A model generated the notes under the pieces. The model worked only from the letters and a program-made list of their open reading frames with translations. It did no database searches and was not told where the DNA came from. Positions 1 to 4,679 of a stretch of 6,408 bases of DNA are shown here, in pieces. Origin of the DNA: an uncultured bacterium (GTDB taxonomy: Bacteria; Bacteroidota; Ignavibacteria; Kapaibacteriales; UBA4661); the NCBI GenBank assembly GCA_937899715.1, contig CALCNX010000010.1:1-6408 (forward strand). The letters run 5' to 3'. The translations under genes were made by a program, and so were the position numbers. The first letter of the stretch is position 1. Each line of letters starts with the position of its first letter.

Positions 1-340
1 GCTTGAACAAGCCGACGACAAATATGAAGTCTCGGCAATCAACGGATATGATAGGAAAAGAATCGGTGATGGCATGAATAAGTTCTACCTCAAGCAAGAC
101 TTACTCTCAATTATGCAGCCACTACAGGCAGAAATTTTTTCTTCTGCTAAAACATTACGAAATATGGAAGTAAAAATAGTAACATTCACTTACCAATCAC
201 GCTTTTTTGGTAGTGTAGCCAGTCTTGTTGCCGAATATCTAAGTGGGTCAATGACAGACTATGAATTTGAGCGCGAATTGAGCAAGCGTTTTGAAACTGC
301 TATTACAGGTGATATAGAGCATCGTTTCCTAGCTCAGTAA
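1..340 (+). CDS. unrecognised protein, C-terminal part (5' end outside the window)
   Basis: The reading frame is open from the first complete codon at position 2 to a TAA ending at 340, giving at least 112 residues. An ATG at 74 exists, but the frame continues upstream without a stop and codes a plausible charged stretch (LEQADDKYEVSAINGYDRKR), so the true start is probably to the left. The visible part is soluble-looking and mostly helical, with no signal peptide or membrane segment. It has a hydrophobic patch around FFGSVASLVAEYLSG and an acidic helix DYEFERELSKRFE near the end. I do not recognise a family. It is more AT-rich than the integrase and replication genes, and it converges on the replication operon with a 97-bp gap (341-437) in which I see no convincing terminator. 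Lying on the element side of the attachment junction, it is probably element cargo, but this is inference from position only. Confidence 0.55.
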   Translation, partial: LEQADDKYEVSAINGYDRKRIGDGMNKFYLKQDLLSIMQPLQAEIFSSAKTLRNMEVKIVTFTYQSRFFGSVASLVAEYLSGSMTDYEFERELSKRFETAITGDIEHRFLAQ

Positions 341-437
341 GAGAATTAGTAGTCCCCATTAAACACATTAAACAAAAGTGTCTATCTAAAAATCTCCCCT
401 TCTCCTATACTCAATTTGGTCATAATCTCATAAAAAA

Positions 438-1430
438 TTACACTTTATGCTTCCTTTCATCCACCGGATACGTCATTACATATTCCGTCAAGCGCGAACC
501 ATCGGATGGCGCGTAACGGTACATCACCTTGCCATTCACCAAATAGCCCTGCATTAACTTCATTGCCCCTTTCTGTTTATTGTTTTCCTCTAATGCCCAT
601 TCGTAAGGGTATAATTGTGCTGGAGAGTTGCTGTGAAGCGGTGTTCCTACTAGACTATTCATACGTTCCTCTTCTTTTTTCGTCTTCATCCACCGCGCAA
701 TAATTTTACTGGCTATATCCTGTATCGGTGAATTTTTCCCGTCTTTCCAGCCCATGCCCTTGTAGTGATGCCAAAGTTCCTCGAAATATACTTCCGGCAC
801 ATTTGCATCAAGAACAACAGCTTTCGTAACTGCGTAATCAAAGGGGTCTGCGGTTTCGGATTCTTCCATGCTTGCGCGTTTTCTCTCTGCACTCTCTTTC
901 GAGCGTGAGCGAGAAAGAGAGGATTTCCTTTTTTTTCCTTTACTCTCCTTTCCTGTACTTTCCTTTACTATGGGTTTTCCACTGTGGAAATCATTGTTGT
1001 TGGTTGATGCTTTGTTTGATGCGGTGTGGAGAGCATTTTCATTGGGTTGTGCGTTACGTTTTTTCGATGAAGATTTGCGCTCATTGTCATACTCGCGTTT
1101 ATCAAAAAGTGGTTTGAGGTATTTTTCCGTCAAATTCCGGGATGAAAATCCCGTTTCGTCTTGTTGAATAAGTTCTACTCGCACAAAATACCTCAGCAAG
1201 CCCCGTAATTCCTCAATATCTATTCCGAAATCCCCTGCAAGTAATTCCATTGCTAAATCGGTATTTTCCACACGGAAAACCCGCGAGTTACAAAAATATT
1301 CCAACAACATACACCACACACCGTAGCCAGTTATGCCATACGTGCGGCGCACCGCCTTGATTTTTGGGTCGTCGCGCATCATCGAATGGTGCGGGAAAAA
1401 GTCTGCCGTTTCTTTTTTAGGGCGTGCCAT
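438..1430 (-). CDS. Lin1244/Lin1753-type (DUF4373) phage replication protein
   Basis: Predicted replication initiator or replisome organiser of a phage-like element (330 residues). Residues 1-105 match the Lin1244/Lin1753 N-terminal domain as I know it: MARPKKETADFFPH start, a helix-rich winged-helix core with GYGVWCMLLEYF, then LLRYFVRVELIQ and the RNLTEKYLKPLFDKRE end. Residues 115-195 are a low-complexity, Lys/Ser/Arg-rich linker (KESTGKESKGKKRKSS, SRSRSKESAERKR), usual in this group. Residues 200-250 (EELWHHYKGMGWKDGKN...IQDIASKIIARW) resemble the C-terminal domain that such proteins share with DnaD-like helicase-loader partners. The ORF extends to an ATG at 1484, but that adds an odd YSYSYSY stretch from a hexamer repeat. 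The family start MARPKK at 1430 is preferred, though neither start has a clear ribosome site. It is the last gene of the leftward operon. Direct origin or helicase-loader binding is inferred from the family. Confidence 0.83.
   Translation of the reverse strand: MARPKKETADFFPHHSMMRDDPKIKAVRRTYGITGYGVWCMLLEYFCNSRVFRVENTDLAMELLAGDFGIDIEELRGLLRYFVRVELIQQDETGFSSRNLTEKYLKPLFDKREYDNERKSSSKKRNAQPNENALHTASNKASTNNNDFHSGKPIVKESTGKESKGKKRKSSLSRSRSKESAERKRASMEESETADPFDYAVTKAVVLDANVPEVYFEELWHHYKGMGWKDGKNSPIQDIASKIIARWMKTKKEEERMNSLVGTPLHSNSPAQLYPYEWALEENNKQKGAMKLMQGYLVNGKVMYRYAPSDGSRLTEYVMTYPVDERKHKV
892..921. repeat. 9-bp inverted repeat in the replication gene linker
   Basis: CTCTCTTTC at 892-900 is the exact reverse complement of GAAAGAGAG at 913-921, with a 12-nt GC-rich loop (GAGCGTGAGCGA) between. 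It lies in the low-complexity linker part of the replication gene, where Lys/Glu/Ser/Arg codons alone could create it, so a structural role is not established. Confidence 0.35.
975..990. repeat. palindrome TTTCCAC-T-GTGGAAA, possible origin element
   Basis: Perfect 7-bp arms (976-982 and 984-990) around a single T, inside the replication gene. Two related motifs of the form TTTTCC-N4-GGAA occur at 1264-1279 and 1794-1809. Origins of phage-type replication proteins often lie within or next to their own gene, so this may be a binding site. That role is inferred from placement only. Confidence 0.35.
1264..1279. repeat. inverted repeat TTTTCC-ACAC-GGAAAA with DnaA-box match
   Basis: Six-bp arms (1264-1269 and 1274-1279) around ACAC, within the N-terminal-domain codons of the replication gene. 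The first nine bases, TTTTCCACA (1264-1272), also fit the DnaA-box consensus TTWTNCACA exactly. Together with the motif at 975-990, it makes this gene a candidate location for the element's replication origin. Confidence 0.35.
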
Positions 1431-1463
1431 CAGGAATTTCCCGAAGTGAAGTAAGGAAAAGTA

Positions 1464-1481
1464 AGAATAAGAATAAGAATA
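1464..1481. repeat. three tandem AGAATA hexamers upstream of the replication gene
   Basis: AGAATA occurs three times head to tail, between the preferred start (1430) and the possible upstream ATG (1484) of the replication gene. On the gene's strand it reads as TATTCT repeats, which would code for alternating Tyr-Ser if translated. Being six bases long, changes in copy number would not shift frame. More likely it is AT-rich leader sequence. Confidence 0.5.
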
Positions 1482-1514
1482 CATTCTCCGGCATTATGCG
1501 GAAGTCGTCAATAC

Positions 1515-1760
1515 TCAAAAGATAGTGCTGTAATCAATGTGCTTTGGTCGTACATCCATAACGAGCGGCACAGGTACTTCGCCGGAAGTAAGTGATTGTC
1601 GCTCTGCCGCTTCAAAGCTATCCCGCGAGAACAGCACACTTTTCCCGTTGAACGCCACAGGCACAAGCCAGCCCGCACGGAGCCATCGGCGCAAAATGCC
1701 AACAGACACGCCTGTCGCTGATGAGAGCGCGGGTAATGTATAGCGTCGGAGGTCGTTCAT
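1515..1760 (-). CDS. MerR-like / excisionase-type winged-helix DNA-binding protein
   Basis: Small DNA-binding protein of 81 residues, probably the recombination directionality factor (excisionase) or an AlpA-like activator. Residues 7-30 form a MerR/Xis-type helix-turn-helix (YTLPALSSATGVSVGILRRWLRAGWL). Residues 33-48 supply the wing (VPVAFNGKSVLFSRDSF), and a short helix with a Pro-rich tail follows. The ATG at 1760 is chosen because it puts the helix-turn-helix at the family's usual distance from the N-terminus. A GTG at 1781 would add seven residues, and neither start has an obvious Shine-Dalgarno site. It is the middle gene of the leftward operon, between the ribbon-helix-helix-like gene and the replication gene, which is a common place for xis in temperate phages and satellites. 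The alternative is a transcription regulator. Excisionase function is inferred from size, fold and the integrase nearby. Confidence 0.72.
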   Translation of the reverse strand: MNDLRRYTLPALSSATGVSVGILRRWLRAGWLVPVAFNGKSVLFSRDSFEAAERQSLTSGEVPVPLVMDVRPKHIDYSTIF

Positions 1761-1793
1761 TGGTACAACAAGAAATCGCACAGAGTGTAAGGG

Positions 1794-1809
1794 TTTTCCC
1801 TACGGAATA
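1794..1809. repeat. imperfect copy of the TTTTCC-N4-GGAA motif
   Basis: TTTTCC (1794-1799), CTAC, then GGAATA (1804-1809), in the 71-bp gap between the ribbon-helix-helix-like gene and the excisionase-like gene. It shares the form of the motifs at 975-990 and 1264-1279, with one arm mismatch. It could be a binding site for the replication protein or for one of the two small DNA-binding proteins, or it could be chance. Confidence 0.25.
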
Positions 1810-1831
1810 TCTGCGTTATGACTGCATTATT

Positions 1832-2062
1832 TTACGGTACAATCTCATCAAGCTGACGAGTCGCAAGTATCTCAATGGCACTTGACACCGAGCGCAGTTC
1901 TTTTTCAGCATATTCCCGTACTCGTGCTAAAAATGCTGGAGAGAATGACCCAGACCAATCTACGCGGGCTTGCTCTTTGGGAAGCGGCGGGCGACCAACA
2001 CGTTTCATTGTTTCGGGACGGGATTCCTGTTTTTCCCTTTGTTTTGTCCGTGTTTTTTCCAT
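1832..2062 (-). CDS. small ribbon-helix-helix-like protein with basic arm
   Basis: First gene of the leftward operon, 76 residues. Residues 1-22 are strongly basic and polar (MEKTRTKQREKQ...KR). Then comes an AT-hook-like VGRPPLPKEQAR (22-33), a short strand around DWSGSF (35-40), and two helices (about 42-55 and 58-72). This fits a CopG/Arc-type ribbon-helix-helix fold, although I do not recognise a named family. The start at 2062 is supported by AGGAAG eight bases upstream on the coding strand; a second Met at residue 19 (MKRVGRPP) lacks such support. As the gene next to the divergent control region and opposite the repressor, it sits where a Cro- or Str-like early regulator is usually found. 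DNA binding is probable, but what it regulates is inference. Confidence 0.65.
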   Translation of the reverse strand: MEKTRTKQREKQESRPETMKRVGRPPLPKEQARVDWSGSFSPAFLARVREYAEKELRSVSSAIEILATRQLDEIVP

Positions 2063-2072
2063 ATTTTTCTTC

Positions 2073-2131
2073 CTGCAAAAGGTAATTATTCTGGTTTATT
2101 CCCTACAAAATTATCTAAAAATACTACAAAA
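2073..2131. promoter_or_regulatory. three CTRCAAAA repeats: candidate repressor operators
   Basis: CTGCAAAA (2073-2080), CTACAAAA (2103-2110) and CTACAAAA (2124-2131) lie in the same orientation in the 82-bp region between the two divergent operons. The start-to-start distances are 30 and 21 bp, close to three and two helical turns, so the sites would face the same side of the DNA. The first overlaps the ribosome site of the leftward operon and the second overlaps its -7-like promoter element. That arrangement suits a repressor, most likely the product of 2145-2576. Binding has not been shown. Confidence 0.5.
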
Positions 2132-2136
2132 ACAAG
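2106..2136 (-). promoter_or_regulatory. candidate promoter of the leftward operon
   Basis: Read on the minus strand, CTTG (2136-2133) is followed after 19 bases by TAATTTTG (2113-2106). The latter is an exact fit to the Bacteroidota -7 element TAnnTTTG, with a -33-like TTG upstream. Transcription would start near 2100, giving a leader of about 40 nt before the gene at 2062. No equally good rightward promoter for the repressor was found. Confidence 0.35.
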
Positions 2137-2139
2137 GGA
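2134..2139 (+). promoter_or_regulatory. ribosome binding site that fixes the repressor start
   Basis: AAGGGA sits five bases before the ATG at 2145. The same frame is open back to 1875, but that upstream part overlaps the opposite-strand gene at 1832-2062 and codes an implausible Phe-rich stretch, so this site decides the start. Confidence 0.7.
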
Positions 2140-2144
2140 AAAAT

Positions 2145-2576
2145 ATGAAATCATCTTCCTCTGCCGGAGAACGATTGCGTACAGTTGCCGAAATATTCGG
2201 TGGCGTGAAAGAATTGGCGGAAAAACTTTCGGTCAAACCGCAATCGCTATATCCTATCTTCAAAGGGGAAGAAAATATGGGGAGGAAGGTTGGGGCGAGG
2301 CTTACTGAGGCGGGTATTAACTATGATTGGTATCTGACAGGATTGGGTGAGGTCTTTGCGGATAATACCGAAGGAAAAAATCTAAGGGCTAAATACAACA
2401 ATCTTATTCACAACACTGCAAACGGTGGCAATGCGATTGTTCAACAAGCAAACGGCAATTACAATCATCAAATTACCAATACGGGCGAAACATTGCGCAT
2501 ACCTGAAGGCTACCACGCTGTTACGATAATAGTGCCGATAAAGTCTAAAGTACAATGGTCGGTGGAAACACCGTAG
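2145..2576 (+). CDS. short CI-like helix-turn-helix repressor
   Basis: Putative lysogeny or maintenance repressor of 143 residues. Residues 8-60 form a phage-repressor helix-turn-helix (AGERLRTVAEIFGGVKELAEKLSVKPQSLYPIFKGE), followed by the hallmark AGINYDWYLTGLGEVF (56-71) seen in CI/C2-type repressors. A polar linker rich in Asn/Gly/Gln (NGGNAIVQQANGNYNHQITNTG) leads to a short beta-like end (EGYHAVTIIVPIK). There is no room for the LexA/CI S24 autoprotease domain and no Ser-Lys dyad, so RecA-stimulated self-cleavage looks unavailable. Induction probably relies on an antirepressor or partner protein. The start at 2145 is set by AAGGGA. The gene diverges from the leftward operon across 82 bp with three candidate operators, and its stop codon overlaps the integrase ribosome site. 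Confidence 0.82.
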   Translation: MKSSSSAGERLRTVAEIFGGVKELAEKLSVKPQSLYPIFKGEENMGRKVGARLTEAGINYDWYLTGLGEVFADNTEGKNLRAKYNNLIHNTANGGNAIVQQANGNYNHQITNTGETLRIPEGYHAVTIIVPIKSKVQWSVETP

Positions 2577-2588
2577 AAGGAGTGGTCT

Positions 2589-3665
2589 ATGGCACGAAAA
2601 GCACGAAAAAGTGCGTGGCAATCACCACTCTTCAAATTTGGTGCGGTCTATGAACGCAGTGGTAATGCGGCATATACGTTTACCTATCAAGGTAGGCGTT
2701 TTCGGAAAGTGTTGCCGCTCAAGTTTGTTCCGGGAAATCGCGTTGCTGCGATTCAACTCTTGGAGCATGATATTCGCACGGTTTTGGAAGGCAAGCCCAA
2801 ACATCCGGGAATGGATAAAATGTTGTCTGATGTTATTAAGGAATACAAGGCAGTTGTATTGAAAGATGCTACGGGCAACGTTTTGGATAAGCACAGACAA
2901 GCATTTGCGTATTATCTGGATGTTGATTTCCCGATTGTTGCCTTTGAGCAAATACAACATCATCTTGTTGAGCGTGAAGCTGCGGCAACATTTATGCCTT
3001 CCACGCGTCGCAAGCGGCATCAATGCTTACGGCGTTTTTTTAAGTTTTGTGTGAATCGCGGTTTTCTGCCACGTAGCCCTGCGGATATTCTGGAAAAGCC
3101 GGTGATTGCAGAAACTGAAGCGGAAATCTACACGATTGCAGAAGTGCAAGCAATCATCAATAATCTTCGCCGCACAAAACGCATCGAAGCGGCACTTTGC
3201 ACGGAATTACTCTTTATTACAGGGATGAGGATTGGTGAATGCTTAGGGTTAGAGTGGTCGGACATTGACCACGAAAAGATTTCGATTATGGGAAAAGGTA
3301 AAAAAAGACGTATTTTTCCGTTGGGTTTAGATGAGCGTTTGCCGCAATTATTCTCGGAACTCAAGGAACTACGCGGCTTGGAGCGAAAATTGTTTCAATG
3401 GCATCATCGTGTAAACATTGATAAACATTTTGTGCGAGCAATGGAAGAAGAAGGTATTGAGCGGCGTGGTCGGTCGTTGCATACAATTCGCAAAACCGCA
3501 GGCTGGTATATGGAAAACGAACTCAACTACACGCAAGAAATGATTTGTGATTTGCTTGGTCATTCTTTGGCAATTCGCGCCAAGCACTACCGTCGTAAAC
3601 TGCAAGCCGATGAGCTTCTGAAAAAAGCCGAAGCACAACAAAAATTGCGACAAAACGGCACATGA
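2589..3665 (+). CDS. int: tyrosine recombinase (integrase)
   Basis: Complete phage-type integrase of 358 residues that would insert and excise the element. Residues 10-68 resemble an AP2-like arm-binding domain (AAYTFTYQGRRFRKVLPL). About 75-165 form the SAM-like core-binding domain, and 175-345 the catalytic domain. The catalytic set is visible: R214 in TGMRIGECLGLEW, a lysine in GKGKKRR (about K238), H298 and R301 in HTIRK, H325 in LLGHS, and Y334 in AKHYRRKL. The usual histidine/tryptophan-region partner after R301 is Lys, which occurs in some subgroups. The start at 2589 has a strong AGAAGGAG (2575-2582) that overlaps the repressor stop codon, so the two genes are likely co-transcribed and translationally coupled. 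The gene reads straight toward the attachment-like site at 3778, with no terminator between. By all visible motifs it should be active. Confidence 0.95.
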   Translation: MARKARKSAWQSPLFKFGAVYERSGNAAYTFTYQGRRFRKVLPLKFVPGNRVAAIQLLEHDIRTVLEGKPKHPGMDKMLSDVIKEYKAVVLKDATGNVLDKHRQAFAYYLDVDFPIVAFEQIQHHLVEREAAATFMPSTRRKRHQCLRRFFKFCVNRGFLPRSPADILEKPVIAETEAEIYTIAEVQAIINNLRRTKRIEAALCTELLFITGMRIGECLGLEWSDIDHEKISIMGKGKKRRIFPLGLDERLPQLFSELKELRGLERKLFQWHHRVNIDKHFVRAMEEEGIERRGRSLHTIRKTAGWYMENELNYTQEMICDLLGHSLAIRAKHYRRKLQADELLKKAEAQQKLRQNGT

Positions 3666-3777
3666 AAGAAATGAATTTTGCGCCTTATTTGTGTCTTATT
3701 TTTATCCTAATAAGCACCCATACGAAGGTAAATATAGCATAAATGCGGCTTGCAATAGAGGTAGTAAGGTAGATTTT

Positions 3778-3793
3778 AGTCCCTCTGGGCCCA
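3778..3793 (+). other. tRNA 3'-end fragment: probable attachment junction (attR-type)
   Basis: AGTCCCTCTGGGCCCA reads as the end of a tRNA gene: AGT (T-loop positions 58-60), CCCTC (3' half of the T-stem), TGGGCCC (3' half of the acceptor stem) and discriminator A. The matching halves (GAGGG before the loop and GGGCCCA at a tRNA 5' end) are absent from 3700-3777, so no complete tRNA is present. CCA is not encoded. The fragment lies 113 bp beyond the integrase stop codon and is followed at once by a terminator. This is what an integrase that inserts at the T-loop of a tRNA gene leaves at the far end of its element, with the rebuilt tRNA at the other end, to the left of this window. The amino-acid identity cannot be told from this part. 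Confidence 0.65.
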
Positions 3794-3797
3794 CTTC

Positions 3798-3839
3798 AAA
3801 AAAAGTCTCACCTCTTCTTGAGGTGAGACTTTTTTTTTT
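3798..3839. terminator. bidirectional rho-independent terminator
   Basis: AGTCTCACCTC (3804-3814), loop TTCTT, then GAGGTGAGACT (3820-3830): a perfect 11-bp stem with a 5-nt loop, seven A on the left (3798-3804) and ten T on the right (3830-3839). On the plus strand it ends transcription from the integrase, and by inference it originally served the tRNA gene now interrupted. On the minus strand it lies 19 bp past the thiamine pyrophosphokinase stop codon and has a seven-T tail, so it serves both directions. Confidence 0.95.
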
Positions 3840-3858
3840 CGACGATATGAAACGACTA

Positions 3859-4542
3859 TCATCTTTGTTGGAACTTAACCTGAGGAATATATGGGAGAAA
3901 AGCTGTTTGAAATAGTAAAAGCGATCCTGAATGAATTTCCAAAGTGACAATTTCTTTTGTTGCGCGGTTTCGCGCGCCTTCTCTGAGGCCCAGTGCTAAC
4001 TCTTCTTTTTGTAAATTCCATTCTAACCCATCGGTTGTAAGACAAACCCTTGGTTGAGGTATCAACGATAACATTTCTCCGGGCATTGTGTTAAAGCGGA
4101 CAGACTCATAAACAGGTACTGCGAACCTACCTTCTTCATATACCGCAATATCCATTGATTTGCCATATCGCATAAGAATACTCCAGTTGTTTAGTGTATG
4201 GTCAAATTCCCCTCCATGCAGCCCACAAATTAGCACTGACGAATATCCTTTTTGACGAATATATTCAAGAGACTTTTCAAAATCCGTGGAATTCTGTTCG
4301 GCTACTTCAATAATATTGATATTGCTCTGCTGCTTCCAATATCTAAGATTTTTTGAGATGGAATCCAAATCTCCAACAATATGATGCGGTACCAAACCCT
4401 TTTCCTGTAATTGGTCTGCTGCACCGTCGGCAGCGACTATCGGAATCGGTACTAATTGTTCAAAAATGGCGCTATTTGGTAAAAGACCATTCAAGCAAAG
4501 GATTATCTCAGGTAAGTCAAGGTCAATGATTTTGAACGGCAT
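3859..4542 (-). CDS. thiN: thiamine pyrophosphokinase
   Basis: Cytosolic enzyme that transfers pyrophosphate from ATP to thiamine, making the cofactor thiamine diphosphate (227 residues, normal length). The N-terminal catalytic domain has the family motifs in order: PEIILCLNG (11-19), ADGAAD (38-43), GDLDSI (57-62, metal and ATP site), QNSTDFEKSL (83-92) and GLHGGEFDHTLNN (107-119). The C-terminal beta-rich thiamine-binding domain runs from about 140, with PGEMLSLIP and TTDGLEWNL. The ATG at 4542 places the first strand correctly and no nearer Met is available, though there is no clear ribosome site. A parS site starts only 9 bp upstream. It is the last of three leftward genes and ends just before a strong terminator. 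No thiamine-biosynthesis neighbours or TPP riboswitch are visible, which suits a salvage enzyme. Confidence 0.93.
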   Translation of the reverse strand: MPFKIIDLDLPEIILCLNGLLPNSAIFEQLVPIPIVAADGAADQLQEKGLVPHHIVGDLDSISKNLRYWKQQSNINIIEVAEQNSTDFEKSLEYIRQKGYSSVLICGLHGGEFDHTLNNWSILMRYGKSMDIAVYEEGRFAVPVYESVRFNTMPGEMLSLIPQPRVCLTTDGLEWNLQKEELALGLREGARNRATKEIVTLEIHSGSLLLFQTAFLPYIPQVKFQQR

Positions 4543-4550
4543 ACAGTTTA

Positions 4551-4566
4551 TGTTTCACGTGGAACA
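4551..4566. promoter_or_regulatory. parS: parS centromere site (ParB binding)
   Basis: Read on the minus strand this is TGTTCCACGTGAAACA, an exact fit to the degenerate chromosomal parS consensus TGTTNCACGTGAAACA. On the plus strand it is one base off the fully palindromic form. ParB/Spo0J loads here and spreads, recruiting SMC and interacting with ParA to segregate newly replicated origins. Assuming even base use, a chance match within one base in a window this size is of order one in ten thousand. It lies 9 bp before the thiamine pyrophosphokinase start, so ParB could also affect that gene. Chromosomal parS sites usually cluster near oriC. Confidence 0.87.
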
Positions 4567-4575
4567 ATTCACTTG

Positions 4576-4584
4576 TTATCCACA
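4576..4584 (+). promoter_or_regulatory. perfect DnaA box TTATCCACA
   Basis: Exact match to the strong DnaA-box consensus TTATNCACA, 9 bp from the parS site, within the 137-bp non-coding gap between the acetyltransferase and thiamine pyrophosphokinase genes. It may be a DnaA-binding regulatory site or part of an origin-proximal cluster. The gap continues as AT-rich sequence (about 4593-4622), but I see no second box in it, so it is not an obvious complete oriC. Confidence 0.6.
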
Positions 4585-4679
4585 AAGAAGATTTCAAAAT
4601 ATTATTGGATCAATTATTAAGTGAGCAAGACGCGGTTCTTCCGAGCATTTATTCTCTGAGGTATATTAAAGCTATATGC

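Noticed and set aside
348..358. TAGTAGTCCCC as the left attachment copy
   Set aside because: Only about six bases agree with the 3778-3793 core and there is no tRNA in front, so the left end must lie outside the window.
1138..1153. Hairpin CGGGAT-GAAA-ATCCCG as a terminator or structured RNA
   Set aside because: It is inside the replication gene's coding sequence, is not followed by a T-run on either strand, and is short enough to be chance.
868..1167. Two overlapping plus-strand open frames opposite the replication gene
   Set aside because: They are antisense to the low-complexity Lys/Ser/Glu codons of a well-supported gene and their products are Phe/Ser/Leu-rich without any domain.
1875..2144. 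N-terminal extension of the repressor frame
   Set aside because: It overlaps the opposite-strand gene at 1832-2062, codes an implausible Phe-rich stretch, and AAGGGA before 2145 marks the real start.
3691..3915. Plus-strand open frame of 74 codons after the integrase
   Set aside because: It runs through the attachment fragment, the terminator hairpin and the end of thiN, and has no ribosome site or recognisable domain.
4543..4679. Complete chromosomal origin oriC in the gap before thiN
   Set aside because: Only one perfect DnaA box and one parS were found in 137 bp; there is no box cluster and no dnaA, dnaN or mnmG neighbour.
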